Positions 11,460 through 22,703 of a stretch of 64,000 nucleotides of DNA are shown in pieces. The stretch's first letter is position 1; the number at the start of each line of letters is the position of its first letter. Under the pieces are notes generated by a model. That model worked only from the letters and a program-made list of their open reading frames with translations, ran no database searches and was not told the origin of the DNA. The stretch is from the NCBI GenBank assembly GCA_022829145.1, contig CM040758.1, positions 27,090,575 to 27,154,574 on the forward strand, written 5' to 3'. This stretch comes from Albula goreensis (taxonomy: Eukaryota; Chordata; Actinopteri; Albuliformes; Albulidae). Position numbers and translations under genes: made by a program.

Positions 11460-14400
11460 GTAAGTATCACTCCTGTTCCTAATCACACACAGAGTCCCTC
11501 TCTGTCAGTAACAGAAGGGTCTGAGTGTCTGTATTACAGTAAGTATCACTCCTGTTCCTAATCACACAGAGTCCCTCTCTGTCAGTAACAGAAGAGTCTG
11601 AGTGTCTGTATTACAGTAAGTATCACTCCTGTTCCTAATCACACACAGAGTCCCTCTCTGTCAGTAACAGAAGGGTCTGAGTGTCTGTATTACAGTATCA
11701 CTCCTGTTCCTAATCACACACAGAGTCCCTCTCTGTCAGTAACAGAAGGGTCTGAGTGTCTGTATTACAGTATCACTCCTGTTCCTAATCACACACAGAG
11801 TCCCTCTCTGTCAGTAACAGAAGGGTCTGAGTGTCTGTATTACAGTATCACTCCTGTTCCTAATCACACACAGAGTCCCTCTCTGTCAGTAACAGAAGGG
11901 TCTGAGTGTCTGTATTACAGTAAGTATCACTCCTGTTCCTAATCACACACAGAGTCCCTCTCTGTCAGTAACAGAAGGGTCTGAGTGTCTGTATTACAGT
12001 ATCACTCCTGTTCCTAATCACACACAGAGTCCTCTCTGTCAGTAACAGAAGGGTCTGAGTGTCTGTATTACAGTATCACTCCTGTTCCTAATCACACACA
12101 GAGTCCTCTCTGTCAGTAACAGAAGGGTCTGAGTGTCTGTATTACAGTAAGTATCACTCCTGTTCCTAATCACACACAGAGTCCCTCTCTGTCAGTAACA
12201 GAAGGGTCTGAGTGTCTGTATTACAGTATCACTCCTGTTCCTAATCACACACAGAGTCCCTCTCTGTCAGTAACAGAAGGGTCTGAGTGTCTGTATTACA
12301 GTATCATCACTCCTGTTCCTAATCACACACAGAGTCCTCTCTGTCAGTAACAGAAGGGTCTGAGTGTCTGTATTACAGTAAGTATCACTCCTGTTCCTAA
12401 TCACACACAGAGTCCCTCTCTGTCAGTAACAGAAGGGTCTGAGTGTCTGTATTACAGTAAGTATCACTCCTGTTCCTAATCACACACAGAGTCCTCTCTG
12501 TCAGTAACAGAAGGGTCTGAGTGTCTGTATTACAGTAAGTATCACTCCTGTTCCTAATCACACACAGAGTCCTCTCTGTCAGTAACAGAAGGGTCTGAGT
12601 GTCTGTATTACAGTATCACTCCTGTTCCTAATCACACACAGAGTCCTCTGTCAGTAACAGAAGGGTCTGAGTGTCTGTATTACCGTACAGTATCACTCCT
12701 GTTCCTAATCACACACAGAGTCCCTCTCTGTCAGTAACAGAAGGGTCTGAGTGTCTGTATTACAGTAAGTATCACTCCTGTTCCTAATCACACACAGAGT
12801 CCCTCTCTGTCAGTAACAGAAGGGTCTGAGTGTCTGTATTACAGTAAGTATCACTCCTGTTCCTAATCACACACAGAGTCCTCTCTGTCAGTAACAGAAG
12901 GGTCTGAGTGTCTGTATTACAGTAAGTATCACTCCTGTTCCTAATCACACACAGAGTCCCTCTCTGTCAGTAACAGAAGGGTCTGAGTGTCTGTATTACA
13001 GTATCACTCCTGTTCCTAATCACACACAGAGTCCCTCTCTGTCAGTAACAGAAGGGTCTGAGTGTCTGTATTACAGTATCACTCCTGTTCCTAATCACAC
13101 ACAGAGTCCCTCTCTGTCAGTAACAGAAGGGTCTGAGTGTCTGTATTACAGTAAGTATCACTCCTGTTCCTAATCACACACAGAGTCCCTCTCTGTCAGT
13201 AACAGAAGAGTCTGAGTGTCTGTATTACAGTAAGTATCACTCCTGTTCCTAATCACACACAGAGTCCTCTCTGTCAGTAACAGAAGGGTCTGAGTGTCTG
13301 TATTACAGTAAGTATCACTCCTGTTCCTAATCACACACAGAGTCCTCTCTGTCAGTAACAGAAGGGTCTGAGTGTCTGTATTACAGTAAGTATCACTCCT
13401 GTTCTTAATCACACACAGAGTCCCTCTCTGTCAGTAACAGAAGGGTCTGAGTGTCTGTATTACAGTAAGTATCACTCCTGTTCCTAATCACACACAGAGT
13501 CCCTCTCTGTCAGTAACAGAAGGGTCTGAGTGTCTGTATTACAGTAAGTATCACTCCTGTTCCTAATCACACACAGAGTCCTCTCTGTCAGTAACAGAAG
13601 GGTCTGAGTGTCTGTATTACAGTAAGTATCACTCCTGTTCCTAATCACACACAGAGTCCCTCTCTGTCAGTAACAGAAGGGTCTGAGTGTCTGTATTACA
13701 GTAAGTATCACTCCTGTTCCTAATCACACACAGAGTCCTCTCTGTCAGTAACAGAAGGGTCTGAGTGTCTGTATTACAGTAAGTATCACTCCTGTTCCTA
13801 ATCACACACAGAGTCCCTCTCTGTCAGTAACAGAAGGGTCTGAGTGTCTGTATTACAGTAAGTATCACTCCTGTTCCTAATCACACACAGAGTCCTCTCT
13901 GTCAGTAACAGAAGGGTCTGAGTGTCTGTATTACAGTATCACTCCTGTTCCTAATCACACACAGAGTCCCTCTCTGTCAGTAACAGAAGGGTCTGAGTGT
14001 CTGTATTACAGTATCACTCCTGTTCCTAATCACACACAGAGTCCTCTCTGTCAGTAACAGAAGGGTCTGAGTGTCTGTATTACAGTAAGTATCACTCCTG
14101 TTCCTAATCACACACAGAGTCCCTCTCTGTCAGTAACAGAAGGGTCTGAGTGTCTGTATTACAGTAAGTATCACTCCTGTTCCTAATCACACACAGAGTC
14201 CCTCTCTGTCAGTAACAGAAGGGTCTGAGTGTCTGTATTACAGTAAGTATCACTCCTGTTCCTAATCACACACAGAGTCCCTCTCTGTCAGTAACAGAAG
14301 GGTCTGAGTGTCTGTATTACAGTAAGTATCACTCCTGTTCCTAATCACACACAGAGTCCCTCTCTGTCAGTAACAGAAGGGTCTGAGTGTCTGTATTACA

Positions 14401-17400
14401 GTAAGTATCACTCCTGTTCCTAATCACACACAGAGTCCTCTCTGTCAGTAACAGAAGGGTCTGAGTGTCTGTATTACAGTAAGTATCACTCCTGTTCCTA
14501 ATCACACACAGAGTCCCTCTCTGTCAGTAACAGAAGGGTCTGAGTGTCTGTATTACAGTAAGTATCACTCCTGTTCCTAATCACACACAGAGTCCCTCTC
14601 TGTCAGTAACAGAAGGGTCTGAGTGTCTGTATTACAGTAAGTATCACTCCTGTTCCTAATCACACACAGAGTCCCTCTCTGTCAGTAACAGAAGGGTCTG
14701 AGTGTCTGTATTACAGTATCACTCCTGTTCCTAATCACACACAGAGTCCCTCTCTGTCAGTAACAGAAGGGTCTGAGTGTCTGTATTACAGTAAGTATCA
14801 CTCCTGTTCCTAATCACACACAGAGTCCCTCTCTGTCAGTAACAGAAGGGTCTGAGTGTCTGTATTACAGTAAGTATCACTCCTGTTCCTAATCACACAC
14901 AGAGTCCCTCTCTGTCAGTAACAGAAGGGTCTGAGTGTCTGTATTACAGTAAGTATCACTCCTGTTCCTAATCACACACAGAGTCCCTCTCTGTCAGTAA
15001 CAGAAGGGTCTGAGTGTCTGTATGACAGTAAGTATCACTCCTGTTCCTAATCACACACAGAGTCCTCTCTGTCAGTAACAGAAGGGTCTGAGTGTCTGTA
15101 TTACAGTAAGTATCACTCCTGTTCCTAATCACACACAGAGTCCCTCCTCTCTGTCAGTAACAGAAGGGTCTGAGTGTCTGTATTACAGTATCACTCCTGT
15201 TCCTAATCACACACAGAGTCCCTCTCTGTCAGTAACAGAAGGGTCTGAGTGTCTGTATTACAGTAAGTATCACTCCTGTTCCTAATCACACACAGAGTCC
15301 CTCTCTGTCAGAAACAGAAGGGTCTGAGTGTCTGTATTACAGTAAGTATCACTCCTGTTCCTAATCACACACAGAGTCCCTCTCTGTCAGTAACAGAAGG
15401 GTCTGAGTGTCTGTATTACAGTAAGTATCACTCCTGTTCCTAATCACACACAGAGTCCCTCTCTGTCAGTAACAGAAGGGTCTGAGTGTCTGTATTACAG
15501 TATCACTCCTGTTCCTAATCACACACAGAGTCCCTCTCTGTCAGTAACAGAAGGGTCTGAGTGTCTGTATTACAGTAAGTATCACTCCTGTTCCTAATCA
15601 CACACAGAGTCCTCTCTGTCAGTAACAGAAGGGTCTGAGTGTCTGTATTACAGTAAGTATCACTCCTGTTCCTAATCACACACAGAGTCCTCTCTGTCAG
15701 TAACAGAAGGGTCTGAGTGTCTGTATTACAGTAAGTATCACTCCTGTTCCTAATCACACACAGAGTCCCTCTCTGTCAGTAACAGAAGGGTCTGAGTGTC
15801 TGTATTACAGTAAGTATCACTCCTGTTCCTAATCACACACAGAGTCCTCTCTGTCAGTAACAGAAGGGTCTGAGTGTCTGTATTACAGTAAGTATCACTC
15901 CTGTTCCTAATCACACACAGAGTCCCTCTCTGTCAGTAACAGAAGGGTCTGAGTGTCTGTATTACAGTAAGTATCACTCCTGTTCCTAATCACACACAGA
16001 GTCCTCTCTGTCAGTAACAGAAGGGTCTGAGTGTCTGTATTACAGTATCACTCCTGTTCCTAATCACACACAGAGTCCCTCTCTGTCAGTAACAGAAGGG
16101 TCTGAGTGTCTGTATTACAGTAAGTATCACTCCTGTTCCTAATCACACACAGAGTCCCTCTCTGTCAGTAACAGAAGGGTCTGAGTGTCTGTATTACAGT
16201 AAGTATCACTCCTGTTCCTAATCACACACAGAGTCCCTCTCTGTCAGTAACAGAAGGGTCTGAGTGTCTGTATTACAGTAAGTATCACTCCTGTTCCTAA
16301 TCACACACAGAGTCCCTCTCTGTCAGTAACAGAAGGGTCTGAGTGTCTGTATTACAGTAAGTATCACTCCTGTTCCTAATCACACACAGAGTCCCTCTCT
16401 GTCAGTAACAGAAGGGTCTGAGTGTCTGTATGACAGTAAGTATCACTCCTGTTCCTAATCACACACAGAGTCCCTCTCTGTCAGTAACAGAAGGGTCTGA
16501 GTGTCTGTATTACAGTATCACTCCTGTTCCTAATCACACACAGAGTCCCTCTCTGTCAGTAACAGAAGGGTCTGAGTGTCTGTATTACAGTAAGTATCAC
16601 TCCTGTTCCTAATCACACACAGAGTCCCTCTCTGTCAGTAACAGAAGGGTCTGAGTGTCTGTATTACAGTAAGTATCACTCCTGTTCCTAATCACACACA
16701 GAGTCCCTCTCTGTCAGTAACAGAAGGGTCTGAGTGTCTGTATTACAGTAAGTATCACTCCTGTTCCTAATCACACACAGAGTCCCTCTCTGTCAGTAAC
16801 AGAAGGGTCTGAGTGTCTGTATTACAGTAAGTATCACTCCTGTTCCTAATCACACACAGAGTCCCTCTCTGTCAGTAACAGAAGGGTCTGAGTGTCTGTA
16901 TTACAGTAAGTATCACTCCTGTTCCTAATCACACACAGAGTCCTCTCTGTCAGTAACAGAAGGGTCTGAGTGTCTGTATTACAGTAAGTATCACTCCTGT
17001 TCCTAATCACACACAGAGTCCCTCTCTGTCAGTAACAGAAGGGTCTGAGTGTCTGTATTACAGTAAGTATCACTCCTGTTCCTAATCACACACAGAGTCC
17101 CTCTCTGTCAGTAACAGAAGGGTCTGAGTGTCTGTATTACAGTAAGTATCACTCCTGTTCCTAATCACACACAGAGTCCTCTCTCTGTCAGTAACAGAAG
17201 GGTCTGAGTGTCTGTATTACAGTAAGTATCACTCCTGTTCCTAATCACACACAGAGTCCCTCTCTGTCAGTAACAGAAGGGTCTGAGTGTCTGTATTACA
17301 GTAAGTATCACTCCTGTTCCTAATCACACACAGAGTCCCTCTCTGTCAGTAACAGAAGGGTCTGAGTGTCTGTATTACAGTAAGTATCACTCCTGTTCCT

Positions 17401-20400
17401 AATCACACACAGAGTCCCTCTCTGTCAGTAACAGAAGGGTCTGAGTGTCTGTATTACAGTAAGTATCACTCCTGTTCCTAATCACACACAGAGTCCCTCT
17501 CTGTCAGTAACAGAAGGGTCTGAGTGTCTGTATTACAGTAAGTATCACTCCTGTTCCTAATCACACACAGAGTCCCTCTCTGTCAGTAACAGAAGGGTCT
17601 GAGTGTCTGTATTACAGTAAGTATCACTCCTGTTCCTAATCACACACAGAGTCCTCTCTGTCAGTAACAGAAGGGTCTGAGTGTCTGTATTACAGTATCA
17701 CTCCTGTTCCTAATCACACACAGAGTCCCTCTCTGTCAGTAACAGAAGGGTCTGAGTGTCTGTATTACAGTATCACTCCTGTTCCTAATCACAGAGTCCC
17801 TCTCTGTCAGTAACAGAAGGGTCTGAGTGTCTGTATTAGTATCACTCCTGTTCCTAATCACACAGAGTCCCTCTCTGTCAGTAACAGAAGGGTCTGAGTG
17901 TCTGTATTACATTACAGTATCACTCCTGTTCCTAATCACACACAGAGTCCCTCTCTGTCAGTAACAGAAGGGTCTGAGTGTCTGTATTACAGTAAGTATC
18001 ACTCCTGTTCCTAATCACACACAGAGTCCCTCTCTGTCAGTAACAGAAGGGTCTGAGTGTCTGTATTACAGTAAGTATCACTCCTGTTCCTAATCACACA
18101 CAGAGTCCTCTCTGTCAGTAACAGAAGGGTCTGAGTGTCTGTATTACAGTAAGTATCACTCCTGTTCCTAATCACACACAGAGTCCCTCTCTGTCAGTAA
18201 CAGAAGGGTCTGAGTGTCTGTATTACAGTAAGTATCACTCCTGTTCCTAATCACACACAGAGTCCCTCTCTGTCAGTAACAGAAGGGTCTGAGTGTCTGT
18301 ATTACAGTAAGTATCACTCCTGTTCCTAATCACACACAGAGTCCCTCTCTGTCAGTAACAGAAGGGTCTGAGTGTCTGTATTACAGTAAGTATCACTCCT
18401 GTTCCTAATCACACACAGAGTCCCTCTCTGTCAGTAACAGAAGGGTCTGAGTGTCTGTATTACAGTAAGTATCACTCCTGTTCCTAATCACACACAGAGT
18501 CCCTCTCTGTCAGTAACAGAAGGGTCTGAGTGTCTGTATTACAGTATCACTCCTGTTCCTAATCACACACAGAGTCCCTCTGTCAGTAACAGAAGGGTCT
18601 GAGTGTCTGTATTACAGTAAGTATCACTCCTGTTCCTAATCACACACAGAGTCCCTCTCTGTCAGTAACAGAAGGGTCTGAGTGTCTGTATTACAGTAAG
18701 TATCACTCCTGTTCCTAATCACACACAGAGTCCCTCTCTGTCAGTAACAGAAGGGTCTGAGTGTCTGTATTACAGTAAGTATCACTCCTGTTCCTAATCA
18801 CACACAGAGTCCCTCTCTGTCAGTAACAGAAGGGTCTGAGTGTCTGTATTACAGTAAGTATCACTCCTGTTCCTAATCACACACAGAGTCCCTCTCTGTC
18901 AGTAACAGAAGGGTCTGAGTGTCTGTATACAGTAAGTATCACTCCTGTTCCTAATCACACACAGAGTCCTCTCTGTCAGTAACAGAAGGGTCTGAGTGTC
19001 TGTATTACAGTATCACTCCTGTTCCTAATCACACACAGAGTCCCTCTCTGTCAGTAACAGAAGGGTCTGAGTGTCTGTATTACAGTAAGTATCACTCCTG
19101 TTCCTAATCACACACAGAGTCCCTCTCTGTCAGTAACAGAAGGGTCTGAGTGTCTGTATTACAGTAGTATCACTCCTGTTCCTAATCACACACAGAGTCC
19201 TCTCTGTCAGTAACAGAAGAAGGGTCTGAGTGTCTGTATTACTAAGTATCACTCCTGTTCCTAATCACACACAGAGTCCCTCTCTGTCAGTAACAGAAGG
19301 GTCTGAGTGTCTGTATTACAGTATCACTCCTGTTCCTAATCACACACAGAGTCCCTCTCTGTCAGTAACAGAAGGGTCTGAGTGTCTGTATTACAGTAAG
19401 TATCACTCCTGTTCCTAATCACACACAGAGTCCCTCTCTGTCAGTAACAGAAGGGTCTGAGTGTCTGTATTACAGTAAGTATCACTCCTGTTCCTAATCA
19501 CACACAGAGTCCCTCTCTGTCAGTAACAGAAGGGTCTGAGTGTCTGTATCACTCCTGTTCCTAATCACACACAGAGTCCCTCTCTGTCAGTAACAGAAGG
19601 GTCTATCACAGTAAGTATCACTCCTGTTCCTAATCACACACAGAGTCCCTCTCTGTCAGTAACAGAAGGGTCTGAGTGTCTGTATTACAGTAAGTATCAC
19701 TCCTGTTCCTAATCACACACAGAGTCCCTCTCTGTCAGTAACAGAAGGGTCTGAGTGTCTGTATTACAGTATCACTCCTGTTCCTAATCACACACAGAGT
19801 CCCTCTCTGTCAGTAACAGAAGGGTCTGAGTGTCTTTATTACAGTATCACTCCTGTTCCTAATCACACACAGAGTCCCTCTCTGTCAGTAACAGAAGGGT
19901 CTGAGTGTCTGTATTACAGTATCACTCCTGTTCCTAATCACACACAGAGTCCCTCTCTGTCAGTAACAGAAGGGTCTGAGTGTCTGTATTACAGTAAGTA
20001 TCACTCCTGTTCCTAATCACACACAGAGTCCCTCTCTGTCAGTAACAGAAGGGTCTGAGTGTCTGTATTACAGTAAGTATCACTCCTGTTCCTAATCACA
20101 CACAGAGTCCTCTCTGTTAGTAACAGAAGGGTCTGAGTGTCTGTATTACAGTAAGTATCACTCCTGTTCCTAATCACACACAGAGTCCCTCTCTGTCAGT
20201 AACAGAAGGGTCTGAGTGTCTGTATTACAGTAAGTATCACTCCTGTTCCTAATCACACACAGAGTCCCTCTCTGTCAGTAACAGAAGGGTCTGAGTGTCT
20301 GTATTACAGTAAGTATCACTCCTGTTCCTAATCACACACAGAGCCCCTCTCTGTCAGTAACAGAAGGGTCTGAGTGTCTGTATTACAGTAAGTATCACTC

Positions 20401-20463
20401 CTGTTCCTAATCACACACAGAGTCCCTCTCTGTCAGTAACAGAAGGGTCTGAGTGTCTGTATA
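11460..20463. repeat. Intronic minisatellite, 75-79 bp unit, about 115 copies, with splice-site-like motifs in each unit
   Basis: The array starts at the first base of the intron after TM exon 1. A full 79-bp unit runs from GTAAGTATCACTCC, through TTCCTAATCACACAC and CCCTCTCTGTCAG, to GTGTCTGTATTACA. Length classes differ by loss of four bases at the AGTAAGTA donor motif (75 bp) and by CCCTCT versus CCTCT. Two units (near 15025 and 16433) carry TATGACA before the donor, exactly as in TM exon 1. Copies are highly uniform, which points to recent expansion. The unit count is estimated from span divided by unit length. Confidence 0.97.
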
Positions 20464-21405
20464 ACAATAAGTGAGTCATGACTGCAAGTCTGTATTTCAG
20501 CTAGGGTTACATTTCATTTTAAGATATCCATAATTATTCTTTTAATAATGCCTAAGGTATGAATTACAAATTGTAGGCTATATCACATGGCAATTTTCCA
20601 GCAACAAGTTTTGAAATAATTATCCAGCAGGGAGAGACAATGCTTCTGCTTCTTAATGCTCATTCGCAAGTGATAACACTGAATTTTACAGACGAAAAAC
20701 CGTATATGCACATATTATCCATTTTGTGTTCTGTTCATTAAATGTTTCTCTTGTTTAGACTGTATATCACAATAGTATACTAAACTGATATATAGATTGA
20801 CAAAAAATATGCTCAAAATCTATCAGTGATTGAGTAATCAGTGCTGAAAAACAGCTATAGATTTCATTGCCTAGAAAGGGCCAAAGTGAGGGTAAACTCC
20901 TCATGGGTTTAGAGTTACTCAACACAAAAGATACTTCAGCTAGGAACCTAAAATTAGGATTTTGCTCAACACACTCATAGTTTTACCCGTACACCAAAAA
21001 ATCGTGAAAATCTGAGGGTGTCAGACAGGGAAACTAGAAGATTTCTAATGGAATACTCCATGTGTAGCCCTGACAATGAAAATGCACACCAGCAATTCAT
21101 AACCGATGTCATGACTGTTGAAAATGAAACTGAAAATGTGCTCATTTTTATTGTGGTGTGGATATGGCCCCATCTTTATAGCATTTTTGAAATTTGATGT
21201 AGTCATTTCAAAATGGATTCATTTTTCAATTTTGAAGTTCCGTCATTTGGTCTACCCCCTGTAGAACTGGATTTAATGCATTTGAAAAGGTTTGAGATGA
21301 CTTGCATTATTTCTTCACACTGATGATAAAAATGGTTTTCACAGTCCTCAATCAATAAGGGTGCCAGTGCTGTTAATTTTAAAATTTCAAATGCAGTATA
21401 TCTGT
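20464..21405. other. Unique intronic sequence between arrays
   Basis: AT-rich sequence with no open frame, RNA gene or transposon that I recognise. Confidence 0.5.
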
Positions 21406-21780
21406 GTAGAGCAGTGCTACACTGTGCAGTTTAACTATGTTTAGAGCAGTGTTACGCTGTGCAGTGTAACTCTGTAGAGCAGTGTTACGCTGTGCAGTGT
21501 AACTCTGTAGAGCAGTGTTACACTGTGCAGTGTAACTCTGTAGAGCAGTGTTACGCTGTGCAGTGTAACTCTGTAGGGCAGTGTTACGCTGTGCAGTGTA
21601 ACTCTGTAGAGCAGTGTTACGCTGTGCAGTGTAATTCTGTAGAGCAGTGTTACGCTGTGCAGTGTAACTCTGTAGAGCAGTGTTACGCTGTGCAGTGTAG
21701 CTCTGTAGAGCAGTGTTACGCTGTGCAGTGTAATTCTGTAGAGCAGTGTTACGCTGTGCAGTTTAACTCTGTGGAGAGCA
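21406..21780. repeat. Minisatellite, 33 bp unit, about 11 copies
   Basis: The unit contains GAGCAGTGTTACGCTGTGCA followed by GTGTAACTCTGTA. As 33 is a multiple of three, one frame stays open and reads as an 11-residue repeat (QCYAVQCNSVE). I see no start context or splice sites supporting translation. Confidence 0.95.
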
Positions 21781-22471
21781 GTGTAAGTCTGTGTAGTGTA
21801 ACTATGTTTAGAGCAGTGTAACTACAGTGTATCTCTGTGTAGGTCAGAGCAACATTGTGTAGTGTGAATCTTTCTATATAGAGAAGTGTACTTCTGTGGA
21901 CTGTAACCCTGTGCAAATCAGCTTTATTCAGCTATAGTGTAACTGTAACAAACACTAGCACTCCAACAGTAAAGTAAAATAATAAACATAGTCCATTACC
22001 AACACAGAGTGATAACTGAGTAAAAATACAATGTTACACTTTGGCCTCATGGTGTTTCCATGCCATTTGTTTAGCATCAGGTTGAAATGTTTGGATTTTC
22101 AGGGACCAGTGGACCAGTGTTAGGGAAAAAAGCTCAGTTGCACAGCAATCCCCTCCAATGGTTTAAATTATGAAAAAATAAAGTGAAAGTACACAAGTGA
22201 GTGTTTTTGAAAAGGGGAACACAAATTGAAATGATACATTTTCATCAATATCAACACAAACAATAATTAATATGGATCAGTAAGTAAAGTGAGTGAAAAG
22301 GTACTGTAGGGAGCACAGCAGGTATTAGGGCTGTTTTCTTCTTGGGTGTATAATACGTCACTGTAACTGTACCATGTTTCTGTGACCTCTCCATACCACA
22401 GTCTTTATTCTGATGTTACCCTCACAGTGTTACTGATCATTCATTTCTTGTGTTTTATCATGTGACCCTGG
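21781..22471. other. Non-coding intronic stretch
   Basis: The first part is decayed 33-bp repeat. From about 22360 the sequence is a diverged copy of 11085-11181 (shared ACCTCTCCATACCACAGT and CTCACAGTGTTACTGATCAT), the intron preceding the stalk exon. Confidence 0.65.
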
Positions 22472-22493
22472 ACCTGCTCCTGTGGACTCCTGG
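22472..22493 (+). pseudogene. Second stalk exon copy, acceptor lost
   Basis: This is the counterpart of 11182-11202. The acceptor AG has become GG (GACCCTGG for CACCCTAG) and the segment is 22 instead of 21 bp. The donor GTAAGAAC is kept. It is unlikely to be spliced in. Confidence 0.7.
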
Positions 22494-22625
22494 GTAAGAA
22501 CTCCATTAATCTTCCACGTCTCCACAAAAAACATAAAGAATTGAAAGGGCTGGAATACTTTAGCTCATAACACATTTGCAGAGAATATTCAGCCCTTTGA
22601 CCACTGTTTTCTTTCCCCTTCTAAG

Positions 22626-22703
22626 GTGGCAATACAGGATGCAATTCATGCTTCATCAAAATCTGTGTACCTATTTCTGTCTTCATCGCCTGTCTGTGTT
22701 GCC
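22626..22703 (+). CDS. Receptor gene 1, second transmembrane exon copy
   Basis: This 78-bp exon has acceptor CCCTTCTAAG and donor GTAAGTAT and is phase 1-1 like TM exon 1. It encodes GGNTGCNSC and then FIKICVPISVFIACLCC. It shares the end (ATCGCCTGTCTGT) and the flanking introns with TM exon 1 but is 27 bp shorter. The hydrophobic run is short and includes one lysine, so it may be a weak membrane anchor. Both splice sites look good, so it could be an alternative or additional exon; it could also be a relic, since its stalk exon has lost the acceptor. Confidence 0.6.

Noticed and set aside
21459..21821. 120-residue open frame with an 11-residue repeat
   Set aside because: The 33-bp array keeps frame automatically; no gene context.
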